Shown here piece after piece: positions 11,165-21,360 of a DNA stretch of 64,000 bases. The notes beneath the pieces are model-generated. The model saw nothing but the letters and a program-made list of their open reading frames with translations, was not told the origin of the DNA and ran no database searches. The translations under genes and the position numbers were made by a program. The DNA comes from Strongyloides papillosus (lineage: Eukaryota > Nematoda > Chromadorea > Rhabditida > Strongyloididae). Each line of letters opens with the position of its first letter. The stretch's first letter is position 1. The DNA lies in NCBI GenBank assembly GCA_005656395.1, contig SRSI01000079.1, positions 1,364,001-1,428,000 of the forward strand, written 5' to 3'.

Positions 11165-13017
11165 TTACATAATAATGGTAAAAAATACATGATATAACAC
11201 TATTATAAGCAAGAGTATATCCAGATTAAGTATAGAAGTAGAAGCGCTTTTGGGGTACGAATCTATTGTTGTGGAGTTAATGTGAATATCAGGTGGAAAG
11301 AGAATTGTTACATTTACTAATTTCTTTAACTCTCCGTATTGATATAGAGGTAAAAGTTCTTCATTGTACTGTTCTCCGTATAGATATTTCTTGAGAATGT
11401 CCATGAAATAGTTTATTAACGCTTTTATCTGTTCGTCTAAAGTTTGGTCTTTAATTTCAGGACCTATCATACCATAATCATTCTCTCTTATGATGACAAT
11501 ATTTTCTAAGTTTATGTTGAAATTATATATTATATCTCTTTCGTCTCCAAATGAATTGGTATTTATAAAATTTACCAGGGCATCTTCAAACATTCCCTCA
11601 ATTACATCAGGCATTTGTCTGTTCTCATTTCTATCCACTGTGAAGATTCCTTCAATATCATAGGTTGATTTATTTGTTAATAATGGAAATTTGGAGAATG
11701 ACGAATACAAACTCTGGAAGTTAAATTGATAAACGTACGATCCACTTGTTGAATTAAAGTTTGCTAAACATTCGTTCTTCGATCCCAAGTATAATCCCAG
11801 GTTTTCATCCATCATATTAATGTCTGTGCTGTCTGTTGTTGTTGTGTTGGTTAGAGTATATGCAAGAGAATTATTATCATATTGGAAGAAGTTAACGAAA
11901 AATTTACACGTCGATGGTGAAGATACATTTCTGTCTTCTACGATATTACCAATTACTAGAACAGGCAGATTCTTTCTTTCAATTGTTGTTTGATTATCGG
12001 AGAATTTAAAGAATGAATTAGGTCCACGATCTAGGAAAGGTAAAGGTTTCCGGTACCCAGAAGATGTAAGTATATTCTCATACTCACTCAATCTAATTTC
12101 ATTAACAAACTTCATACACCCCGCAATACCTTCTAACTGAAGGAATGAATTCCAATCCGTAAATTCATTAGCACACCCAGCCATAACAGCAATCCTCCTA
12201 CTAAATTCTTCACTGTTGTTTTGATGAATCCAATTATCAACAGATGATAGTGGTATTAAAATTAGTCTATTGAATAATATCCTACTGCTCTCCAAATACC
12301 GAAGCATGTTAACTTCAATTGCACTATCACCTACTCCCATTAATGTTATATCATTTCCTTTACCACCAAATGATTTGATTTCATCTTTGATCCATCCTAG
12401 AGCTCTTTGGATGTCGAATAGTGCGACATTTGTATTTATGGAAATGTTAGGGAATCTAGAGTTTATATTTAAGTTTCCAATTACCCCCTCTCTGTGATCT
12501 CCAATGACAAAAACAATATTGTCATCAGTACTGTTGATGAAATCTTTTAGTGTATATCCAGTGTTGAAGATACTTGTTTCATTGAAGTTAGTTTCACCCC
12601 CATAAAAGGTAAGGAGGACAGGACAGTTGCCATATAGTAAGCAGTATTTCGTCGTGAAAATATTCAAGTTCAAACATTCTTGAGATATCAAACTTCTATT
12701 CGTACTGTTAATGCCACCTTTCCATGAACATGAAGGACCATAATAAGTAAAATTTCTTATCTTGTCCCACTTTGATGGTGGTGAAGCATCCTCAAATCTT
12801 TTATTCCCCAATTCTCCATATGGTACACCATAAAATGCATAGTATTCACTGCCACAGTCTGGTGACTTAAAACTGATTCCGTTAGCATAACCATAACTAC
12901 AATAAAAACTGGTAAATAAATTCAATTAAACCTCTACCTTGTATTTCTGATTCTCAGCATGTCATAACATCTCCCGATACCAGCGAAAATAAATAATAAA
13001 AAACACCTATAATACAT
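11165..13017 (-). CDS. Cholinesterase-like protein 3, nucleophile serine lost
   Basis: Exons 13017-12938 and 12896-11165 with a 41-nt phase-2 intron; about 603 residues. The longer open frame starting at 12925 begins inside the intron and was rejected as the start. The signal peptide begins MYYRCFLLFIFAGIGRCYD. The family fold is clear (YYAFYGVPYG, SQECLNLNIF, DIQRALGWIKDEIKSFGGKG), but the nucleophile elbow, GHSSG in its neighbours, reads GVGDS here, so glycine (about 216) stands where serine should be. The oxyanion HGG is YGG, and no catalytic histidine motif is seen in the usual place. It is probably a non-catalytic cholinesterase-like protein, comparable in principle to neuroligin or glutactin. 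It ends in a hydrophobic tail, perhaps a membrane or GPI signal. The frame is intact, so it is not a simple pseudogene. Confidence 0.88.
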
Positions 13018-13392
13018 TTCCGTTTTCCAATCGAGTAAAATAAAAATTACAATAACTTCCTCCAACTTTGCTCCCCTTTTATACAAAGTCATTATCAATA
13101 AAGATTAGTTTTACAACAAAAATTATATCATATAAACATTGTGATTAAACTAAATGAAAGTACTATATTATCCATAGATGATAAAATATATCAAAATTCA
13201 CTACTACTAATCGCTTCTTTCCGCGTATAATAAAGGTCTAAAGTGCACTTCATGAATAGGTATACAAAAATCAAAAAGTTGTGATATTGTTGGTTGCTTT
13301 ATTATTTAATTAAGGTGGAAAATGATAAAAAAATCATTTATTGTAATTATTTAATGTATAAGAATTAAAGAACTACTGAATTTTAGAGGGCA
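13018..13392. other. Spacer between esterases 3 and 4
   Basis: AT-rich sequence upstream of esterase 3 and downstream of esterase 4. Nothing distinctive is seen. Confidence 0.5.
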
Positions 13393-15246
13393 TCACCAAA
13401 TAAGACTTGAACAGTTCCAATAACTATCTGGATAGGTGAAGGTACTGACATTCTTTCCTGTGACTAAACCAAAATAAGTTGGTGATAATTTAATCCAATC
13501 ACTTTCATCTTCTTTTGGTGTAACCTTACCAAAGTTTCTATAAACATCTTTAACCCAGAAATCTATGTCATCTTTATGGTAACCATTTTTCATACCAATT
13601 AATGAAAATTTCTTAGTATCATGGAAATCAAATACAAAGTAATTCCTCTTCTGCTCATTATATTTCACAAATCTAATATCCTTATCACTGGGATCACCAG
13701 TCCTCAAAAAATTAATATACATTCTCGTATATATCTCTTGAATTTTATAATCAACATCTGTAAAATTATTCCTCTTTTCCCCTGTTAAATAAATAAGGTC
13801 ATTTCCATGATACGGTTCCGGTATTGCTAAATTAAAATTCTTCCTAGCATTCCCAATTTTATCATAATTAAATGTGTACAAATAAACATTTCCACCGATA
13901 CCTGAAACCTCTCTACTCAAATGATAATGTGATGAAAAGAATAATGCATCATCACCGATTGATCTTGTCTTGTTAACATCGTTTTTGTATATTTCTATAC
14001 ACGTTTTTATTGCCTTATCATAATCTTTCATGGTGAATAAATGTAAATATGTTTGACAAAAAATTTTAAGCTTATCAACGTCAACAACAAGTGACTTGTT
14101 TGATGTGGTTTTTAGTGCTGCTCCACCATCTTCAAGTTCGTATTTTGTACCTCCTATTAGTATTGGGAGTCTTGGTCTTCTTTTGATTAATTCTTTCCAT
14201 TCTTGTACCATGAAAGAGTACTTGCCGGTATCTGATACTGGGCCATATATTCTGTATCCATAATCATCAACTTCTCTTTGTTTCTTTATAAGATCTATAC
14301 CATCGACGTTTCTTAAGCAACTTATGACCGTTTCGACATCATTTTTAGAATTCCAATTAGTGCGATTATTGCTACAACCAGCTAAGATAGAAATCTTTCT
14401 ACTATAATCTTCATTTGCATTCTTGAAATATGGATAAACTATTGGACCACCAAGGTATATAACTTTATGAAGTAATCCAACGGATCTCGGTGATGTATAT
14501 ACATAAGCAGCTGCTGTAGCTCCAGCTGAGTGACCCATTAAAGCAACATTACCTGGATTGCCTCCGAAAATGTCGATTTCTTTTTGGATCCATTTCAAAG
14601 CCTCTAATACGTCAAACAATGCTACATTAGTGTCCATAGATAAATCTAATCTTTGATTTAATGATGAATACCCTAAGGAACCAAGACGGAAGTTAATTGC
14701 GGTGAACACAACTCTCTTTTTGTCATTGGAGAAGTTTTCTATTAAACTTGCTTCTCTCAATGCATCTGTACCACCGAAGATGTATTGACCACCATGGAGG
14801 TAAAGAATTACGGGACATTTACCATTATCCATACACCATTTGTTCGTGTAAACATTTATGTATAAACAGTCCTCTGACATGCCTTCTGGATCCCATTTTC
14901 TTGTGGTGAGTCCTGAATTCCATAAACAAAGTTTTTTTAATGCCTTTGTTTCCAATGTACCATTCCAATTTTCAGGAGCTTGTGGTCTCTTATAACGTAA
15001 TTCCCCTAGTGGTGGTTTCGCGTATGGTATTCCTAAGAAGACATAACCTGTATCATTTTTCTCTGTAACTGATTGTCTTCCGTTTATGAAGCCATTGCTG
15101 AAGGAAATTGTCTTAGGGAATAATCTTAAGCCTTACCTTATCTTTCTAGTAGTATAATACTTCTCATCACAGTTGTCACCATAGCAAAAACAGCTTAAAA
15201 AAACCACCAATATATGTGACCAATGAAGCTTGCAAAACACATTCAT
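13393..15246 (-). CDS. Acetylcholinesterase-like protein 4, secreted
   Basis: Exons 15246-15137 and 15097-13393 with a 39-nt phase-2 intron; about 604 residues. Signal peptide: MNVFCKLHWSHILVVFLSCF. Motifs: GYVFLGIPYAKPP, LYLHGGQYIFGG oxyanion hole, GHSAGA elbow (Ser about 227), likely acid Glu in IGGTKYELEDGG, and His in EPYHGNDLIYLTG. Uniquely in this array it keeps a tryptophan shortly before the SEDC cysteine (RKWDPEGMSEDCLYINVY), where true acetylcholinesterases have the choline-binding Trp. It is therefore the best candidate here for real cholinesterase activity. There is no C-terminal membrane segment; it ends SYWNCSSLIW, so it is probably soluble and secreted. Secreted cholinesterases are well known from parasitic nematodes. 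Confidence 0.9.
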
Positions 15247-16073
15247 CTTTATCACCAATAAACAATATATTTTCGAAAATAATCCTGATAATGACTTTCT
15301 TTTTAAAGTAATACTTATTTAGAACTCCCCTTCATATTTATACACCTATAGATAACGTCTAATATAACATTATTTCCATTTATCATTTAATGACAGTTAT
15401 CAAATCTATTATTAATAAAACCATTCATGTTTTGTAATGATAAAAAGTAAGCAATTAAAAAGTCTGAGGAAAATAATAAATAATGCATAATACCTAACCC
15501 CCGTGTAATATTTGTTTTAATGAAATTTTTTTTGTACTAGTTGATATATGTGCGTTATAAAATATTAATGGTTCAGCCGTTATTTTATGATATTTCATAT
15601 ATTTTTAAAGTGGTACTGTTGTGGTAAATAATTCGAAATTGTGTGTTGCAGACTTAGGGACTTGAAAAGAAACGTGAGAACCAGACAGTTGAAGGTGTAA
15701 TGTAAAACTACACGCAGGATGAATACGCTGGAATCACAAAGCGCCATCACCAAAAGAACATCTTTACTTGACATTAGACATTTATTACAAAATTCCTAGA
15801 ATAATAGTTTGCATTTAAAGAGACTCGAGTTTCATTGGAAACTGTTATTTCCAAGATCCTTCCCCTTGAATCATCTAACGTTATTAATAGAAAACAAGGA
15901 CGTAGAGAGTAGTAGCTACACAAAAAGTTTCCCCTAATATAAAAAGTAAGTTTCTGTGTCATTATTTTATTAATGATAAAACATAAAAAGTACAGTATAT
16001 AATTATTAAGAAGTTAAAATTAATTAATTTAATTATGAATCATTTTTTAGCTTTCTCCATGTTTTCAAATTGA
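15247..16073. other. Intergenic region with possible gene remnant
   Basis: Mostly AT-rich. The stretch 15630-15960 has noticeably higher GC and carries short minus-strand frames (15962-15774 and a 59-codon frame near 15770-15590). The first reads FYIRGNFLCSYYSLRPC..., loosely like the start of a transthyretin-like domain, but there is no signal peptide and no convincing continuation. I leave it unassigned. Confidence 0.3.
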
Positions 16074-16394
16074 CTATTGGTTATTTTCCTGTTTATTCTG
16101 GTCATTATTACCATTGACACTGGGGGATGAGTTTGATGGATTATGTTCCGATTTTGATTTGGGACTAGCTGATGGTGGTGCTGATTTATCACTAGAAGGT
16201 ACCACCTTCTTGTTAGTCCTTTTTTTGCTTATGACATCTCTGGATTTGTTCTTCTTAATTCCAGACCTCATATTCATTATTCTATCTTTGAATTTTAAAA
16301 CCACTAACACCAAGATGACTCCCATCACTACGCAGTAACTTATTGCAAAAAACATTGGCTTGTGATAAAATGATTCTGGACATTCAGTAACCAT
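16074..16394 (-). CDS. Small single-pass membrane protein, unknown function
   Basis: A 106-residue single-exon frame that I do not recognise. Residues 1-12 would be short and extracellular or luminal, followed by one hydrophobic helix (FFAISYCVVMGVILVLVVL, about 15-33) and a basic stretch (KFKDRIMNMRSGIKKNKSR). The rest, about 60 residues, is a hydrophilic tail rich in Ser, Pro, Lys and Asn with no fold signature. The positive residues after the helix suggest that the tail is cytosolic. It lies between the esterase array and cfp-1, both on the same strand. Coding status rests on ORF length and the sensible membrane topology only. Confidence 0.5.
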   Translation of the reverse strand: MVTECPESFYHKPMFFAISYCVVMGVILVLVVLKFKDRIMNMRSGIKKNKSRDVISKKRTNKKVVPSSDKSAPPSASPKSKSEHNPSNSSPSVNGNNDQNKQENNQ

Positions 16395-16719
16395 TGTGTA
16401 TTTTTAATTTCTAAGAAAATGTGACCAACTACTTTTTTATACAGGAACTTTGTTCAAAAATTTTAATATTAACGTATTATTATGCAAAATATTACTACAT
16501 CATTTCCATTAAATGCTTCATCATGTAAAACAAAACATTTAGTACACTGAATGATCTTTAATAACACATATAAACAGACTACCATCGGTATTATACTTTA
16601 TTATCTGAATTTCTTTTAAATTAATAAAAATACAGACTTTACAATATCATAATAACATAATTAAAATACAATATTTACAATTTAATAATCATTATTTACA
16701 AAATATATACATGAGCAAG
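16395..16719. other. Spacer
   Basis: AT-rich 325-base gap downstream of the cfp-1-like gene and upstream of the small membrane protein. Nothing else is seen. Confidence 0.5.
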
Positions 16720-17820
16720 CTAATCTTCTTCCGCGTCTGAAATAGCCTCAGCATCCGGATGAATTAACTTAATCTTGTTACCGGCATCACCACTTGGATC
16801 TATCTCCTTTTTCACTTCCTCCTTCCTAAGAGTCTTAGGACAATTATTAATAGAATCCTTATAAAACTTCTCCAAAACCTGCTTTGAAGAAATGGAATTG
16901 AAGACATTCCCTCTAGTATTTATAAAGGTATTGTACTTCCCAATCATTGTTCGAGCCTCATTAAGTTTCTCCAATTCCCCAAATCTGTAAGCATCAATAA
17001 CCGCCAAAGTATATCTATACCAATTTGGGTGATCTGGGCATGTCCCATAACCATTTGTACAGAAAGGACCTTTGAAGAATTGAGGAGAGAAAGTTAAAAA
17101 GAAAAATCCTCCATCTTTCCTGATTGCATCATCAAAAGAATCCGGATATGAACAGACTTTCAACTCGTCATCAATATCATTACAAGGATGTTCCGGACAA
17201 ATAATTTTGAATCGCTTGCAGTAACTATTGAATCTGGAGGAATACCTTTCGCATAGAATGTTTAGCAAAAGGTTTCCTTTCTCCTCACTACCATAGTAAG
17301 CTTCTCTTTCTTTTCTATTAAGACATTTTGTGATGTGGTTACCATACAAAGGTGCTTCCAAGTTCTCACCACAACACATACAGAGAATGTAGTCCTTCCT
17401 CGAGGCATTACTTCCATTTTCCTTATCATCGTACTCCAATGGCAACTGTTGAGTTATAAAGCCCACCAACATCTTCGCACACTCTGCAGCCTTATTCATA
17501 TTCTCCAACTTTGTCCTGCAAACACCTTTCAAAGTTTCTATCTCTTTTTTGTAGTTTTCTTTGATGAAGGAAAATTTCTCTCCATCCTCGATGATATATG
17601 GAGCGAGGCGTACGAGGCGTTCATGTGCCAACTTTTTTCCACATTCATAGGAACAATATTTAGATCCTGAGACAGCGGCATTGTCACACTCTAACCACAA
17701 GCACCTCCTGACTTCATCTGCCTTTACTGCGACACCCTGTCTCAAAGCCTCCGAAAATATTTTGCTCTCATCCCATTGGTCAACTGGAGGTGGTTCAGCA
17801 TTTGATTCAACATCCATCAC
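16720..17820 (-). CDS. cfp-1: CFP1/CXXC1-like SET1 complex subunit, short form
   Basis: A 366-residue intronless frame matching the C-terminal half of CXXC-finger protein 1, the SET1/COMPASS subunit that guides H3K4 methylation. Visible signatures are RRCLWLECDNAAVSGSKYC with SYECGKKLAHERL, then a helical region, CMCCGENLE with HITKCLNRKE, YCKRFKIICPEHPCNDID, and the cysteine/histidine cluster around CTNGYGTCPDHPNW. These follow the order of the CpG-binding-protein C-terminal domain, which contacts SET1. The N-terminal PHD finger and CXXC DNA-binding finger of typical CFP1 (about 650 residues in mammals) are missing. The start codon lies only 215 bases from the divergent INTS2 gene and I see no exon that could supply them. 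The family is confident; the domain loss needs transcript support. Confidence 0.8.
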   Translation of the reverse strand: MMDVESNAEPPPVDQWDESKIFSEALRQGVAVKADEVRRCLWLECDNAAVSGSKYCSYECGKKLAHERLVRLAPYIIEDGEKFSFIKENYKKEIETLKGVCRTKLENMNKAAECAKMLVGFITQQLPLEYDDKENGSNASRKDYILCMCCGENLEAPLYGNHITKCLNRKEREAYYGSEEKGNLLLNILCERYSSRFNSYCKRFKIICPEHPCNDIDDELKVCSYPDSFDDAIRKDGGFFFLTFSPQFFKGPFCTNGYGTCPDHPNWYRYTLAVIDAYRFGELEKLNEARTMIGKYNTFINTRGNVFNSISSKQVLEKFYKDSINNCPKTLRKEEVKKEIDPSGDAGNKIKLIHPDAEAISDAEED

Positions 17821-18035
17821 TCTTCAAATAGATGAATAAAATAATGAACTGGCTATTAATACCTCTGCGATAAGTATTTTACAATAGTTTTCACACTTTC
17901 CCAACCGCTTTTCCACATAAAACAATTTGGAAATATATCCCTCTAATTTTGTTATATGCATGTGAGTTTTAAATAGAGAGATAACCAGATCTGTCTCAAT
18001 ATCAGATAAAATAAATATTACACATAAACATTTAA
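17821..18035. promoter_or_regulatory. Divergent promoter between cfp-1-like and INTS2
   Basis: Only 215 bases separate the two divergent start codons, so both promoters and 5' leaders must share this space. No TATA box stands out. A 74-codon minus-strand frame reading through it has no similarity that I recognise. Confidence 0.6.
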
Positions 18036-21000
18036 ATGGACTATTCAAGTCTATCGATTCCGTTTCATTTCCTACAGAAACAGTTGTTGGAGGAATTTGT
18101 TAGATCGAAAGAATGTCAGCAGGAGCTTCATTATTTTATCCCTTATTTAACTATTATAAGTAATGGGATGAAGAAATTTTCAATTGAGGAGATGGTAGGT
18201 TTCAAGTGAGCGTTTGTATTTTGTCTAATAGAGGGTAAATATTATAGTGTCCGGAATCAATAAAGGGAGATGATGTACTGGTGCTCAACAATTGTTGCCA
18301 GTTTTATGGGAGAATCCGTGATTTGGTGAAAAATGATAAGATGAAACAGAAAATTCCTATTTCTAAGGAGGAGATGGAGGAAATGGCAACTGATGAGGAT
18401 AGATCTATTCTTCAAACATATAATACTTTATTGAGATTGATTAATGAAATGGATTACAGTGCTTTCGAGGATGATTTGAATGCTCTCTTTCCATGTCAAA
18501 ACATTGGCATTACAACAATAGTCTCCTTCTCAAAATTCCGGATCTTTGATATCTCCGAAATCATCGTTCATATGTGCTTGAAGTTGAAGACGGCAGATTT
18601 TGCCTCACTTGTTATGTTAAATTCAGTTCAGGACTATGATAGTATTCTTAATACGATTCTCCAGCAATCAAACTACAAAACTTTATATGGTGATTTAAAT
18701 AGAGAGAGAGTTTTCAGGAATATGATTCTTCTTAAACCAACAAAAGTAAAGTATTTTAAAGAACTCGATATTAATTCAATTAATCTTAGTATTTTTATTA
18801 ATATTATTTGCTCTTTGGATGACAGTCATTTCATGGATCTTCTTAACTACCTTCTGAAGACTGCGAATGAGGATACAATAAAGGCAATGAAGTATATTTC
18901 TAATCCATATGTAGGACAAGTATCTGAAAAGTTTGACAATATACTTGTCCACCACATTGTTACGGATACATATTCAATGGATATACTAAAGACAATGACA
19001 CACCTCCTCTCAACGCTTGGAATCCGATTTAGGGGAGAGGATTCAAAAAGATGGATTACCTACCTGACCAGGACAACGGGAGTAGATGAGAAATTCTTCA
19101 AAATACATCTGGCTATAATTATCTGCTGGGCTTACATATTTATGCCCCCAAATTCAACGAGTGACGTCAATCAACCACCGGTTAAGGAGTTCTGTGCCTT
19201 CCTGAAGGAATTAACGGAGAATGTTGAGAGGATAACTTGTAATTCACTGTCACAATATATGATTCTTTTATCCATACTTTTTGACAGGAATGATTATAAC
19301 ACACTAAAACATACGACGGAGAAAGTTTTGGAATTTGATATTAACATCAAGACTTCAAAGTTAGATGTTATGAAAGATATTTATCTGCAGCATTGTCTAT
19401 CAATTAATGATGTTCTCCAGAGGATAGATAAGCTGGAGGTTACCGAAAACCTATCCTCAATGACAGAAGGATTTTTACCAATACATTGTATTAATTATTT
19501 ATTAAATCTAGGAAAGTTGACTGACTACCTACCTAAAGTAAGTGAGTGGATAGAGAAGCAAATAGTTACTTCTAAACTTCCTGTCGCTGAGTCACTGATA
19601 CATCTCGTTCTCGAGTACACCAAAGCAATCTTCATATCTGATGACAAAGATTACTCCAGCAAGATTTTACCCTTCCATTTCATTAGAGAAGCTTTCACCG
19701 GTAAAGTTATTGATGAATCCAAGTTACTTGTACGTAGTTTATGCTTACTCTATTTGTTGTCCTTCAAAGTTAATCTTTTGAAGTCATCTTCATGTGCCAG
19801 TGATGCCGAGAGGAGGTCACCTTATCCTGAAGATTTTATTGACCAAATTCCAAAGACGTACATTGCGACTGTTGTCGATTTGAGGAGAGATGATTTCAGT
19901 GGTTTGTATGGGAAATTGGTTTCTTATATGAATATTGTTTATACGTATGATGTTCCACATTCGGAGATAAAGTTGGATGATATACAAATAGAGGATGATG
20001 AAGGATGTCCTATGGTTGTGGGGGTTGAGGATAACTCGACTGAATTGTCGAAAGAACAAATCAAGTCTTTGAAATGTCTTAACGTTATAGAATTGTCAAG
20101 TTTTTCATCTTCAATTGTATTAGCTTTAACGAGATCTTTGGATGATATTGAATTATATGATGAAGAATGTTTGGGACTGTTGTCGAATTATTGGTTTACA
20201 ATCTCAAGATTATTCCCTGAAAGGATAACTGGTTTAACAGTCAAATCATGGTGTCAAGATGATGGTTTCACAGAGAAAGATATCGCGCAAAATCCTTTAA
20301 GAATTTTTAGGTGTCATGAAAGAGTTCTTCATAGTAGCAAGCATTTTATAGTATTGATAGAATTAATTGAGTATTACCTACAGAAGTACACCACTCATAT
20401 ATCAATGAATATTAATAGGATGAAGTTGGTTCCAAAAACAGTTATAAAGGATATTGATGAGAAGCAAAGGATGAGGGATATAACTTTGGATACGGTTCAG
20501 GTAACAATAATTCAAATTCTTCTTGATTGTTGTTTGGAGAATGAGAAGAATAAGAAAGATCTTGAAGAGATAAGGAAGCTTGTATGTCAATATATGCATA
20601 AAAAGTTCCTACAAACATGTAATTTAATAACTTTTGTCCATTTCCAAACTTACCATAGATCGCTGATAGAAATGGTTGTCAAGAATGTTCCATCAGTTCA
20701 CGTTATGAGGACTAAGACTAATGAGATGTTTGCTGTAGCAGAGTTGAAGAAGAAGATATTTGCCATTCTTCTTCTAATAGAATTAACAGTTCAATATGAC
20801 TTGCCATCTTCATACGTTCATTCTCATTTTGTCTTGGATTTCGTTATGTCAATGAGAAGGCACTTGTCAACAATTGATTATATTAATACTTTAAGAATAG
20901 TCCTGCCTAGTATTCCAAAACTTTTAACAACCTATCCCCAAGATATCTTGAAACTCCACGTTGAACAGGTTTTTTCTCTTGCACGAGAGATCAGCAAGAT

Positions 21001-21148
21001 TCATGCTGCAACACATTCCAGTCTCTATTCTATGCAACAATCTCCAGGGTATAAGTTAATGAAGATGATTGATGAAATAATGTATAAAAATAACCTCAAA
21101 TTGTATGATTTTACTAATTCTAATAGGAAACCAATATATGGGCCTTAA
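18036..21148 (+). CDS. INTS2: Integrator complex subunit 2 (INTS2)
   Basis: Exon 1 is 18036-18194 (53 codons). A 53-nt GTAGGT...TATTATAG intron follows, and exon 2 is 18248-21148; about 1,019 residues, against roughly 1,200 in human. It is an all-helical protein of the Integrator core, which cleaves snRNA 3' ends and attenuates RNA polymerase II at promoters in the nucleus. Family markers I recognise are the stretch around residues 530-570 (SLCLLYLLSFKVNLL, then YPEDFIDQIPKTYI and DDFSGLYGKLVSYM), the NPLRIFRCHERVL segment that matches the INTS2 DPL-x-VLRC-x-ERV pattern, and the late INTLRIVLPSIPKLLTTYP helices. The assignment comes from remembered motifs rather than a search. Confidence 0.78.
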
Positions 21149-21360
21149 TCATTTACTTTTCTTTGTTTTTTAACACATATTTATTTTCTTTAAAAATTTA
21201 TATATAAATAAATAAAGTCTAGGTTTTTTATCATATCATTTATTTTTAATATTATCATACAACAATACCTAAGAAAAGAATGTTTAGAAACACAATAATT
21301 AACCGAAATATTTGAGGTTCAAACTTGAGATCAAGAAAATATAATAACAAGATAAATTGT

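Noticed and set aside
12897..12925. Start of esterase 3 at 12925
   Set aside because: Those codons are the intron read through; a better exon with a signal peptide and the same phase-2 intron as its three neighbours starts at 13017.
17824..18048. 74-codon frame upstream of cfp-1, considered as a source of the missing PHD/CXXC
   Set aside because: It does not contain the dense cysteine pattern of PHD or CXXC fingers and overlaps the INTS2 start.
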